From Enterovibrio coralii (GTDB lineage: Bacteria; Pseudomonadota; Gammaproteobacteria; Enterobacterales; Vibrionaceae), in contig NZ_LNTY01000034.1 in NCBI RefSeq assembly GCF_001559595.1, positions 744,001 to 808,000 on the forward strand: a stretch of DNA of 64,000 nucleotides, in the 5' to 3' direction. Shown piece by piece: positions 18,828 through 27,974 of the stretch. Position 1 is the first letter of the stretch, and every line of letters begins with the position of its first letter. Below the pieces are notes generated by a model. The model was not told the DNA's origin. It was given only the letters and a program-made list of their open reading frames with translations, and made no database searches. The position numbers and the translations under genes are program-made.

Positions 18828-21002
18828 TTAGGATTTGGAACTTTTCAGAGCCTTTTGCGCCAGATCGTCAGTCAACTTGTGCATTTCAGGCAATATGCGG
18901 TGGATCAGGTGCAATTGCTGCAACACCATGCGCGCAGAACTGCTTTCTTCTTCACGCCAACGCTCCAAGTGCTTACCAAGTGCGCTGTCTAAGCAAGGCG
19001 TCATATCAACACGAGAACCTGACAGCTTCTCAATCAAACAATCTAATTCTTCGTGAATACCGCGATGGGCCTTAGAGACCAGCTCGTGAATACTGTCGTC
19101 GTCCATTTGCATTCGGTGGGCACCTAGCGTGGAGATATAGCTCAGCATGGCGTGGTTCAAGCAAAGGAAACGGAAGCTTTCGTCAATAGCAGTGCGGTAA
19201 CGTCCGGGTTCCGCAAGCATATTACTGATGGCGGTGGTCAACTGTGCATCGTTATTATGTGCTTCTCGACGCGCAACACGATACGCGACAGTGTCACGTT
19301 TTCCGATCCGGTATTGGCCGATGATCTGTCCTAGGTAATCGCGGTTTGCCGCGACTGAATCTTTCATGATCCCGCGAAGTCTGTGTGCCTGCCAATCCGG
19401 GAGAATGTAACGCACCGCGATAACAGACAACAAACAGCCCGCCAGTGTATCGCCTAATCGAGGCAGTATGACCGCGAAGCCTTCACCGAGCTGGTTAAAG
19501 CACATCAAAACGAGCAGGGTGATAAATGCCGTTGCCGCAGCATAGTGTGTCGTACGGAAAGCAAAGAAAAGCACGCCGAACAGCACCATCAAGACCAACT
19601 GGCCTGTGAGATCAGGGAAGAATGTCAGCAACGGCAAGCCAATAATCAAACCCGCCAAGGTGCCCGTAATACGTTCCGTTAGCTTGCTTCGTGTCATGGC
19701 GTAGTTAGCCTGACACACAAAGAGAATAGTCAGCAAAATCCAATAGCCGCGGGTTAAATCGAAGCCCTGAATAACGGCGTAACCCGCAGCAAGTGCGACA
19801 CTCAAACGGACTGCATGTCGGAACAACAATGACTTCGTGGTGAGCTGCGCGGCAATACGGGAAATCTTATCGCGAAAACCGTGTGCATCAGGGTCAGCAA
19901 TCTCTTTGTCTTCATCTGTTTGCGTCGCTTCAGGGTTGCTGATGTTGGCAAGTTGACGTTCAACGGTCGCGAGGTTTCGGAACAAGTAATCCAGCTGCCC
20001 AAGCAACGGGTTCCATTCCGGGTTATTCTGCTCCTTGATGTACATCAGAGACTCATTGAGTTCGTCCAGTGCTTTCACACTCTCTTCACCGTGGCGATAA
20101 GGCTGTGACAAAGTCAGGCACTGAGAGACCTCTAAACACGCTTTTGCTTGTAATCGCATTAAATGTTGAAGGCGAAACAGTACATCGCTGTGGAAGAAGA
20201 CGTCAGCCAATTCTTGATAGCGATAATGCGAGGAACTCGCTCGTTCGTGAATGTCTTGTGCAAGGAAGTAAATCTTAAGGAACTGTCTGCCTTCACTGCT
20301 CAAACGGCCACCTCGCACACGGTGCAGTAAGGTCGCTTTCGCGGCATTTAACGCGCTGACGACAATGGCGTTTTCTTTCGCATTGCGCAGGCGAAATGGC
20401 TGGGGCGTTAATCCACGCGTCGGGTGGAACATGTTGGACTTTTGTTCAAGATAACCAGACAGCGTTTTAAAGACCGAGGCCAAGCTTTGTTGAACAGGCT
20501 GCATTGGCCAGAACAAAAGCCAAATCAGAGAGATAGCGCCGTACCAAACCGCACCTGCCAACAGAAGAGAAGGCTGATACCAAATGGAGGGTGAATGGTG
20601 CGCGCCAAGCATGGTGTAAACCGCTATCAGGAGCGATGCAAAGGCGATGCTGGCATATCGGGGGCCAATGGCACCCAGCATAATGAAGCCGAAGGTTGAG
20701 CTGGTTAAACCCAGTACAAACAAAATGGGGTAATCAAAAAGCAATTCTACGGAGAGGGTGGCAATGGCGAAACAGAACAGGGTGGTTAACAAGGCCGAAA
20801 TGCGGCCTGAAAAGTTGTCATCCGTTTCGGCCAACGCAGATGCGATTACGCCCAGAACAAGCGGGGTAATGGCTTCTGAGGCACCCAAATACCAACAGGG
20901 AACGGCAACACCGACTAACGCAATAAAAACACGGACACTGTAATTGATGCGGCTGTTTGCCCAGTACTCACGAAAAGAGAGAGAAGTGCGTTTTGAAATC
21001 AT
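18828..21002 (-). CDS. yccS: FUSC-family inner membrane protein YccS
   Basis: A 724-residue membrane protein of the fusaric acid resistance/aromatic acid exporter-like family. It aligns in order with E. coli YccS: an N-terminal block of six hydrophobic segments (with ALIAVYTMLG-like stretch), a long cytoplasmic middle containing AQDIHERASSSHYRYQ, then a second block of six hydrophobic segments starting near LLFRHAVRLSVALAAGY. The start at 21002 (MISKRTSLSF) matches the family better than an in-frame ATG 57 bases upstream. The substrate of YccS is not established. Convergent with the PKD gene and divergent from helD. Confidence 0.9.
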   Translation of the reverse strand: MISKRTSLSFREYWANSRINYSVRVFIALVGVAVPCWYLGASEAITPLVLGVIASALAETDDNFSGRISALLTTLFCFAIATLSVELLFDYPILFVLGLTSSTFGFIMLGAIGPRYASIAFASLLIAVYTMLGAHHSPSIWYQPSLLLAGAVWYGAISLIWLLFWPMQPVQQSLASVFKTLSGYLEQKSNMFHPTRGLTPQPFRLRNAKENAIVVSALNAAKATLLHRVRGGRLSSEGRQFLKIYFLAQDIHERASSSHYRYQELADVFFHSDVLFRLQHLMRLQAKACLEVSQCLTLSQPYRHGEESVKALDELNESLMYIKEQNNPEWNPLLGQLDYLFRNLATVERQLANISNPEATQTDEDKEIADPDAHGFRDKISRIAAQLTTKSLLFRHAVRLSVALAAGYAVIQGFDLTRGYWILLTILFVCQANYAMTRSKLTERITGTLAGLIIGLPLLTFFPDLTGQLVLMVLFGVLFFAFRTTHYAAATAFITLLVLMCFNQLGEGFAVILPRLGDTLAGCLLSVIAVRYILPDWQAHRLRGIMKDSVAANRDYLGQIIGQYRIGKRDTVAYRVARREAHNNDAQLTTAISNMLAEPGRYRTAIDESFRFLCLNHAMLSYISTLGAHRMQMDDDSIHELVSKAHRGIHEELDCLIEKLSGSRVDMTPCLDSALGKHLERWREEESSSARMVLQQLHLIHRILPEMHKLTDDLAQKALKSSKS

Positions 21003-21202
21003 GACAGCATAGAGAGATAACAGATGACCGTAAGATAGCAGATTGGAATGCGCTTCCAAGGGATGAGATCAAAATCGTCCGCTATTTCTCTGTTTTATTC
21101 GGATTTTACCGTGCATATGCTGATGTTTTATCCAGTAGTGCATGAGAATACGGTCAGAACTTGCTATGCTGGCATTTCGACTCGCAACAATAGTTTACCG
21201 AC

Positions 21203-23283
21203 ATGATACTCAGTGCCAATCGCTTGGCTCAGTGGCTCGTTCAAGGTGACCGATTCAGCGTAAAGCTTGATGAGTTCAACCTTGTCTTCGAATCAAAGCA
21301 CTTCACCGAAACCGTGCCTTTTTCTATTTGGGATGGCCAATGCCGAATCTCCCGTGGGTTGTGGTGGGGAAAAATTACTTTTATCGTGTCGCCGTCTGAT
21401 CAACCTGCTAAATCCATTACTGTTCATGGCTTACCATGGCGTCAGTTGCAGGCATTTGCCGAGCATCTAACCGAATCCTATCAAGCTTGGCTTTCTAAGC
21501 AGCAGAGTAAGTTCTTTCTCGTTGAACCTGTGTTTAAAGCACTCACTGATGAGATGAATCAGTTTTCCGGCTTTGTGCGTGATGCGGATTTGACAGGCTG
21601 GAAAGCGCGAGCCGAGAAACTGCTAGAAGAAAGCGATGTTTCTCCACAAGTGATCGCTGCGTCGAATCCTGTGTTGTACCAATCTTTCTATGCGTGGCTT
21701 CAACAAGGTGATGCGAAGCGTGTTGTGAAAAACGACATTTGGAAAGAGGAACAACTAGAGCGTTGGTCCACCTGGTTTGATGGCGTGGAGTCTTCACCGC
21801 TCAACCAATCCCAGCGTGAAGCGGTGTTGATGGACGACAACCATAACTTGTTACTTGCGGGTGCAGGTTCAGGAAAAACCAGTGTCATCATGGCGCGCGC
21901 TCAGTACTTGGTGCAAAGCAAAACCACGCAAGCAGACAGAATTCTCATGTTGGCGTTTGGCAAGAAAGCCAGTGAGGAAATGCAAGAGCGACTTGCACGC
22001 GCACAATTGGCAAATGTTGAGGTTTCTACCTTTCATAGCTTTGCCATGCGCGTGGTGAAAGAGTTAAATGGGCAGGCACCTGTTATTTCTCCTTTGGCAA
22101 CAGACGAAGAAGCCAAAATGAGTTGGATGACGTTATGGCTGGCGGAAAACTTGTCAGTTCCAGCCACCGAGAAACGTTGGCTAAAGCATCTTGAACCGTG
22201 GCAGGTAGCCGGCCTTTCCGCGGACAGACCGTTGGCCGAGCAAGCGCATGAGCCTCGATTGCATAAATGGCTGTGGCGACAACTGGATTTACTGAACCAG
22301 CAAAAAACGTCTCTGACCAATTTGAAAAAAGCAGTGAAAGGCGACGTCAAAGCAGAGAGTGAACTTGCACTTATCTGCCGTTGGCAAAGCACTATCAGGA
22401 GACGTTGGCTGCATCGAAAACGTACGACTTTGAAGGCCTGATTCGCGAAGCAACCAAGTTGCTTTCTAAAAAATCCGCTACGTTTGGCGCAAAATACGAC
22501 CACGTGATGGTAGATGAGTATCAGGACATTTCTCCGTCGCGCATGGCTTTGTTGGAAGCGGTTTGTGGTGGGAAACGTGACCGAGCACCATCACTGTTTG
22601 CAGTCGGCGATGACTGGCAGGCGATATACCAGTTCGCCGGTGCAGACATTCGCTTAACGACAGAGTTTTTGCAGCGTTTCCCTAACGGTGTTATCCGCTA
22701 TTTAGATACCACGTATCGCTTTAATTCTCAGATCGGTGCAGTCGCGAACGCCTTTATTCAAGCCAACCCTGCGCAGCTAGAGAAGCCGCTAAACAGTGTT
22801 GCTGTTCAAAAGAAAAAAGCCGTTTCCTTGATTGGTGAAGATGACATTCAAAGTGCCTTAGAGAAGGTTGCCAAAGAGGTGGGAGATAAATCCGCGTCAG
22901 TGATGTTTATTGGGCGGAATAACGCGAATAAACCCGACCAGTTTGCAACATGGCAAAGCGACTGGCCCTCGCTGCAGCTTTCTTATGTCACCGCGCATGC
23001 GAGTAAAGGTCTGGAAGCAGATTATTGTTTTATCGTGGATGTGAATGACGGGGTGTTTCCTGCTAAGAGTCGTGCCGAAGGGTTAGAAGCAGCCCTGCTA
23101 TCTACTGACGATACATTTGAACACGCCGAAGAGCGAAGACTCTTTTATGTGGCACTGACAAGGGCAAGAAAAGCGTGTTGGGTATGCTGCCACCCTGAAA
23201 AGCCCTCAGTATTTGTTATTGAACTGGCGAGAGACTATCCGGTGGTGTCGAAGCTTTCACGCAAAGCATTGGCACTGAGCTAG
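21203..23283 (+). CDS. helD: DNA helicase IV, UvrD/Rep superfamily 1 (one frameshift)
   Basis: A 3'-5' DNA helicase involved in recombination and repair. An N-terminal domain of about 200 residues (RGLWWGKITFIV) matches E. coli HelD. Helicase motifs follow: Walker A LAGAGSGKTSV, LAFGKKASEEM, STFHSFAM, Walker B MVDEYQDISPSR, VGDDWQAIYQFAGADI, DTTYRFN, VTAHASKGLEADY and ALTRARKA. The frame breaks at about 22378: adding one C (TGCCCGTTG) joins 21203-22441 to 22381-23283 and gives CPLAKHYQETL in place of the break, between motifs Ia/b and II. The total repaired length, about 693 residues, equals the E. coli protein (684). The break is probably a sequence error. Confidence 0.9.
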
Positions 23284-23315
23284 CACCGCGATACTGGCGT
23301 TGATATCGAAAGATA

Positions 23316-24773
23316 CTAGGCGGCATCCGCCTCTTTATCACGATACCTATCCGCTATCTCGGTAAACTCTTTCTCGCACACCAAGAAGGCATCCACGACG
23401 GCAGGGTCGAAGTGGGTGCCATTGCCTTCCAAGATGATGCTTTTTGCCTTTTCGTGGCTGAAAGCAGGTTTGTAAACACGCTTTGATATGAGCGCGTCGT
23501 AAACGTCTGCTAACGCCATTAGTCGGCCGGACAGGGGAATGTCTTCGCCAGCCAACCCTTTCGGATACCCTGAACCGTCCCATTTTTCGTGGTGGGTTGC
23601 GGCAATTTCTTTGGCAAATTGCAAGAAAGCAATGCCGTCCGCATTTTTCTCTGTAATGGAAAGCGCATCAGCACCCAATTGCGCGTGCGTTTTCATGATC
23701 TCGAACTCTTCATCCGTGTGTTTACCAGGCTTCAGCAAAATGGCATCGGGAATACCGACTTTTCCAACGTCATGTAACGGGGCTGATTTGTAGAGAAGGT
23801 CGATGGTTTCATCGGACAAATACTCGGCGTATTTCGGGGTTTTACGCATCTGAATAGCGAGTGCTTTGACGTAGCACTGAGTACGAAGGATGTGCGCGCC
23901 TGTTTCGTTGTCTCTTACTTCCGCCAATGTAGAAAGACCAATGATGGTGGCATCTCGCGCTTTGTTGATTTCATCGTAGCTGGTTTGAAGGTCTTGAAGT
24001 AACACGTTGGTGTAGTAAGCGACAATGCCCAGTTCACCAGAATGATTGTTGGGGAGCAGTTGTGTGAAATCCCCCTTGCATGCGCTGGTCATCGAGTGAA
24101 TTTGCTTTTGGAGTTGCTTGTGAATAAGTGCAATACCGTTTTGAGTGATGACGGCGATATATGCGAGCACAATAATTGACACGTAAGCGAATTCTTTGAG
24201 GATGCTGTCGATGTCTGAGATGGCGGGCTTGTGTTCGGTGTGTTCTACAAGCCAGAGCAGATCTTTAGTGACCACCAAACCTAAAAGCACGGTAACCATA
24301 ATCACCAGCAGCATGGCACCAAACCCCACTTGTTTGGCGAGAGGTACAACCTTATTTGGCATTTCAATGGTTGTTTTCTGGGGGGCCTCATAGCGAACGC
24401 TTGCAATGGTGAGGTCAAGACTAATGACAATGCCGAGTAATAGGAAACCAAAGATGACTTTCAGGTTGCTGTCCAACGGGAAGTTATAAAGCGCGTTGTA
24501 CCATCCCGCCAGGCAAATACCGGCTAAAGCAAAAATCCCCATGTTGGTTGTCATGTTCACCTCTTGGTGGGTGACAGCGCGTATGAGTTGTCTTGCGAAA
24601 AAAAGCAGAATGAACACTGTCGCAGTCTGGATAAAGAGCACAGCAGGGGGGAGCGTATCGAGAAAAGGGCAGACGCGTGCACCATATAGGGTGAAGACAC
24701 AAACGGCGGCAACATAGTGGAGTATGCCGCGCGTCGGCTTAAGGCGGCTTTCGTTCTCTGCTAGCTCTTGCAT
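23316..24773 (-). CDS. Membrane HD-GYP c-di-GMP phosphodiesterase
   Basis: A 485-residue protein. The first 230 residues hold six to seven hydrophobic segments forming an integral-membrane sensor of unknown ligand, followed by a short HAMP/coiled-coil-like linker. The C-terminal HD-GYP domain is complete: HILRTQCYVKALA, the metal-binding HDVGKVGIPD (near residue 332), LGADAL, HHEKWDGSGYPKGLAGEDIP and ADVYDAL. Such enzymes hydrolyse c-di-GMP to GMP, lowering adhesion and favouring motility. Convergent with helD, separated by only 32 bases; upstream neighbour is a small exported protein in the same direction. Confidence 0.92.
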   Translation of the reverse strand: MQELAENESRLKPTRGILHYVAAVCVFTLYGARVCPFLDTLPPAVLFIQTATVFILLFFARQLIRAVTHQEVNMTTNMGIFALAGICLAGWYNALYNFPLDSNLKVIFGFLLLGIVISLDLTIASVRYEAPQKTTIEMPNKVVPLAKQVGFGAMLLVIMVTVLLGLVVTKDLLWLVEHTEHKPAISDIDSILKEFAYVSIIVLAYIAVITQNGIALIHKQLQKQIHSMTSACKGDFTQLLPNNHSGELGIVAYYTNVLLQDLQTSYDEINKARDATIIGLSTLAEVRDNETGAHILRTQCYVKALAIQMRKTPKYAEYLSDETIDLLYKSAPLHDVGKVGIPDAILLKPGKHTDEEFEIMKTHAQLGADALSITEKNADGIAFLQFAKEIAATHHEKWDGSGYPKGLAGEDIPLSGRLMALADVYDALISKRVYKPAFSHEKAKSIILEGNGTHFDPAVVDAFLVCEKEFTEIADRYRDKEADAA

Positions 24774-24846
24774 CTCGACTCTTGCCTGTTAGTGAATGAG
24801 CGTCTCAGGATTAAGACCTTGGATGTTTTTAGTATATTTCAAAATT

Positions 24847-25326
24847 TCACAGGCGCTTGATTCCACACTGAAATGACGCTTGCGTGTCTATTTCTCCAGT
24901 AATGACCACACGATATTCAAAAGGAGAGTAACTGCCTGTTGCAGGTGCATTAGGTTGACTGAGTGCTTGCTTAGTTAATGAGCCAAACGCTTTAAAAGTA
25001 GGGGAAGATTGTTGACCCGTTACCGCCATGCCGAGTTTTGTACAAAGGGTAATGCCTTGCATGAGTGAAGCTTGCAACGTGGTTTCGCTCATTTGGTTTA
25101 ACGTCAAAATGGCAGAGTAGTCTTGCTCGTCGAGATATATACCGCCGCTTTCTAAAATCTGCATTTCTCCGTTATCGGTTTTCGTCCAATCATTAGCAAA
25201 ACCCAGTAAAGAAAGGTTCTGCTTGATGGCACTGTCTTCGGAGGATACGGCAAGGTTATCGGATGCATGCAATGTGAACGGTGATGCAACAAAGGAAAGC
25301 GCGAGAAGTTGAATTAACGTTTTCAC
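24847..25326 (-). CDS. Exported hypothetical protein
   Basis: A 159-residue protein starting with GTG after a GGGATGG ribosome site. Residues 1-21 form a clear signal peptide (LIQLLALSFVASPFTLHA) with a probable cut after HASD, so the mature protein is periplasmic or surface exposed. Two cysteines remain (in TLCTKLG and SFQCGIKRL), which could form one disulfide. No family recognised. It lies 70 bases upstream of the HD-GYP gene on the same strand, so co-transcription is possible. Confidence 0.65.
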   Translation of the reverse strand: MKTLIQLLALSFVASPFTLHASDNLAVSSEDSAIKQNLSLLGFANDWTKTDNGEMQILESGGIYLDEQDYSAILTLNQMSETTLQASLMQGITLCTKLGMAVTGQQSSPTFKAFGSLTKQALSQPNAPATGSYSPFEYRVVITGEIDTQASFQCGIKRL

Positions 25327-25678
25327 TAGACCATCCCAACATATTCATAGACTGGTCTTTTAAAGTGTAGCTCTTGTTGCGAAAAATGAACTTTGTCACA
25401 TTTTTGGTTTGATGTTCTTACTTTATTGTTTTTTCTGATGGCAATTTTTAACGGTGTGAATAGAGAAGAATGGGTGTCAGATTAAGTGAACTATATCAAC
25501 ATATCACATTGAAATAATGTCATCTTTTGCCTATACGTTATTAATGCGAAAACTATAACTTGATGCGTTTTCTCAACTAGAGCATGTAAATAATGCTGAC
25601 ATAATCCAACGCATCGATCGTGGCGACAAACACAGAGTGCCGACGATCTTGACTGTGCATTACCGGCGAGGGTGTTAA
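25327..25678. promoter_or_regulatory. AT-rich divergent control region before the PilZ gene
   Basis: About 350 bases between divergent genes, clearly AT-richer than its neighbours. It should contain promoters for both sides. No ORF, repeat or convincing operator is seen. The PilZ start is preceded by CGAGGGTG as ribosome site. Confidence 0.45.
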
Positions 25679-26413
25679 ATGAATACGAATTCTACGCAAA
25701 TGAAAAAGCCGCCGGCGAAACAAAAAGAACGCGTCGTAATGGGGCTTCAAGCCATGGATTTTATCCAGCATGGTACCGAAGCTTCGCTAGATATCGTTAC
25801 GCCATTGGGACAACGACTGCACTTCAAAGCAAACTTTATCGGCTTTGACGACCAGCAACACATCTTCTTCACTATGCCGAAATTGTCCAAGGGGGAATAC
25901 GAAGAATTCTTTATGGAAGGGTTCAACGTCGACATCGAAGGTATTTCGGAACAAGGGGAAGGGGCACTCATTAAGTTCAGAACCCGTATTGAGCATGTCA
26001 TTTACCGACCCGTGCAACTTTTGGTCTTTCCTGTTCCGCAACAAGCGAAGCTGGTTCTGCTCAGAAACGAAATTCGCTACGAGTTGCGTTTGCCGGGCGA
26101 TATTCAGTTAACAAACCGTAAATTGCGAGTGGTACTCACAGATGTTTCGTCTGGTGGCTGTGGTTTTAGCTTTGATGCTATTTCGCCAGAGTTCGATGTG
26201 GACCAACGCATCGTGCTTGAAGTGGTCAACAGTGCAAACGGCGACACCTATGCGTTAAGCGGTGCGATAAAGAACGGACGTAAAAAACGGGGTAAGCAAA
26301 CGTACGGCATGGTATTTGACGACCCAGGCAAAGCAAACTGCCGACGCTTACTTTCAGTGCTTATTTACGACGGCACAAAATACGTATTCAAAAATCCAAG
26401 GAAAGAGGCGTAG
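25679..26413 (+). CDS. PilZ-domain c-di-GMP receptor (YcgR-like architecture)
   Basis: A soluble 244-residue protein with two domains. Residues about 30-125 look like the YcgR N-terminal (PilZN-type) barrel that contacts the flagellar motor in enteric YcgR. The C-terminal PilZ barrel carries the c-di-GMP signature: Arg129 and Arg133 (RxxxR in LLRNEIRYELR) and DVSSGGCGF at 155 (D/N-x-S-x-x-G). It should therefore bind c-di-GMP and pass the signal to a partner such as the flagellar stator or a polysaccharide synthase. First gene of a signalling block running to 28.4 kb; about 108 bases separate it from the chemoreceptor-like gene. Confidence 0.9.
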   Translation: MNTNSTQMKKPPAKQKERVVMGLQAMDFIQHGTEASLDIVTPLGQRLHFKANFIGFDDQQHIFFTMPKLSKGEYEEFFMEGFNVDIEGISEQGEGALIKFRTRIEHVIYRPVQLLVFPVPQQAKLVLLRNEIRYELRLPGDIQLTNRKLRVVLTDVSSGGCGFSFDAISPEFDVDQRIVLEVVNSANGDTYALSGAIKNGRKKRGKQTYGMVFDDPGKANCRRLLSVLIYDGTKYVFKNPRKEA

Positions 26414-26521
26414 TGCGCGTTTAAATCAGCTAGATTAGCGATTTGGACTGGTACTTCAATACACTCAGACTGACCTTGTTATTTACGCTGTCGGGACGGT
26501 CCCTAATAGAAGCAAAAAGCA

Positions 26522-27142
26522 ATGACAGAACTCACCTCGGAAAGTGATTTCGTCACAGCAGCAGTCGTGGCAGCGGAGCTTTTTAAGGCAAGGGAAATTG
26601 CCAACAACATCTCACTCACTGCAAGTAATGCCAGAGCGCTGGCATTGCGTGCGGGGCAAGGCGCGGCAGGCTTTCGCGCTATCACAGATTTCATCGATAT
26701 GCTGGCAGACAGCACGGTGAAGACCTCTGATATTATCAACCTCAAAGCAGTGACAGTCAGCGAATTAGCGACGAAGTTGGAACGTTTAGAACGTGCAATC
26801 GAGTATTACTCAAAAGCTGCTAAAGCTATTGAAGACGGTGAGCATGTTGAAAGCATCCTCAATCCCCTGCGAGACATGAAAGCGCATCACGCAAAAGTGA
26901 CACGGCAATTTTACCGAGAAGTCGACAAACTTTCCGACCTGTTAGAAAGCCTCTCAAGAGAAATAAAAACCGCTTCTGTGCTTTCCGCGATGTCTCGTGT
27001 GGAAGCGTCTCAGTCTGGAAAAGAGTACGAAGATGGACTCAATGTTGTTGCAGACAATGTTTCTGATGCGGCAGAGAAAATTCAGCAACACATCATGGTC
27101 TCACGCTCGCTGTGTTTTGATCTTGCGGACGACGCTTACTGA
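26522..27142 (+). CDS. Sensor-less, soluble chemoreceptor-like signalling protein
   Basis: A 206-residue helical protein without membrane segment, signal peptide or sensory domain. Residues 24-66 (IANNISLTASNARALALRAG..GF..ITDFIDMLADST) match the hairpin tip of methyl-accepting chemotaxis proteins, the part that docks CheA and CheW. Residues 147-190 (VLSAMSRVEASQSG..GLNVVADNVSDAAEKI) look like a second, more diverged copy, so one chain may form a pseudo-dimeric hairpin. It sits 26 bases upstream of an ODP-like oxygen-binding protein gene, and the two are almost certainly one operon. This mirrors Treponema denticola, where an atypical receptor lacking its own sensor is paired with ODP. Likely role: relays oxygen or iron state to a chemotaxis kinase. 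Binding to CheA/CheW here is inferred. Confidence 0.7.
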   Translation: MTELTSESDFVTAAVVAAELFKAREIANNISLTASNARALALRAGQGAAGFRAITDFIDMLADSTVKTSDIINLKAVTVSELATKLERLERAIEYYSKAAKAIEDGEHVESILNPLRDMKAHHAKVTRQFYREVDKLSDLLESLSREIKTASVLSAMSRVEASQSGKEYEDGLNVVADNVSDAAEKIQQHIMVSRSLCFDLADDAY

Positions 27143-27168
27143 TTGAATCCACCTTAAGGAAGATGGAT

Positions 27169-27909
27169 ATGTTAACGCACGAACTCTTTTCATCGGACAC
27201 CCACCAATGGTTCATGTTTGGTCGTGATGAATCCAAGCCAGAAAAGATCATTGATACCAACCAATATATGATTCGTTCTCCCGGCAACGCATTACTCATG
27301 GATCCGGGTGGTATTGAGATATTTTCCTCAATGCTTGCATCGGTGGTTAAGCAGGTGCCGATTAACCAGATAAAGCACATTTTTGCCTCACACCAAGACC
27401 CTGACATTATTTCATCGTTGGGCTTATGGGATTCCGCCCTTAACGGCACCAAGCTGCATGCGCCTTGGTTGTGGGAAGGGTTTATTCGCCACTTTGGTAT
27501 GCAAAATATCGAATACGCCCCGATTGCCGATGAAGGCGGCTGCATTGTGTTAAACGGCGTAGAAATCCGTTTTATACCTGCGCATTACTTGCATGCCTCA
27601 GGGAATTTTCATGTTTATGACCCGGTTGCGAAGATCTTGATGAGTGGTGATGTCGGAGCAGCGTTAGAAGCGGAAGGTGCGCCGCTAGAGGTCGGCGACT
27701 TCGAAGAGCATATTCCGAAGATGAAAGGTTTCCATCAACGATGGATGCCAAGCAATGACGCCAAAAATGATTGGATTCGTCGAGCAAGACAACTTGATAT
27801 TCAAATGATGTGCCCTCAGCACGGACGGATCTTTACCGGTGATAATGTGGGCAAATTCTTGGATTGGTTTGAACAATTAGATGTAGGTACGGCGATCCGT
27901 AAAGTGTAA
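27169..27909 (+). CDS. MBL-fold di-iron oxygen-binding protein (ODP-like sensor)
   Basis: A 246-residue metallo-beta-lactamase-fold protein of the flavodiiron-core kind but without flavodoxin domain. ATG 27169 is chosen because TAAGGA lies 8 bases before it; an ATG at 27163 is too close to that site. Counting from 27163, putative iron ligands are His77, Asp79 and Asp81 (ASHQDPDII), His141 (PAHYLH), Asp163 (SGDVG) and His220 (CPQHGRIF). The usual HxExDH motif is changed to HxDxDI, as expected of an O2-binding rather than O2-reducing centre. T. denticola ODP works as an Fe/O2 sensor for chemotaxis; the mini-receptor gene directly upstream supports the same role. It could instead be a plain hydrolase or O2 reductase. 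Confidence 0.75.
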   Translation: MLTHELFSSDTHQWFMFGRDESKPEKIIDTNQYMIRSPGNALLMDPGGIEIFSSMLASVVKQVPINQIKHIFASHQDPDIISSLGLWDSALNGTKLHAPWLWEGFIRHFGMQNIEYAPIADEGGCIVLNGVEIRFIPAHYLHASGNFHVYDPVAKILMSGDVGAALEAEGAPLEVGDFEEHIPKMKGFHQRWMPSNDAKNDWIRRARQLDIQMMCPQHGRIFTGDNVGKFLDWFEQLDVGTAIRKV

Positions 27910-27921
27910 GTAGGCTCGAAA

Positions 27922-27945
27922 AGTAACCAGAGCACTCTGGTTACT
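27922..27945. terminator. Palindrome between convergent ODP and BLUF genes
   Basis: Inverted repeat AGTAACCAGAG / CTCTGGTTACT with a 2-base centre, midway between convergent stops. No T tract follows on either strand, so it may be a weak bidirectional terminator or a protein-binding site. Confidence 0.4.
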
Positions 27946-27974
27946 GTATTCGATGAAATGCGTCGCTGGGCCTT

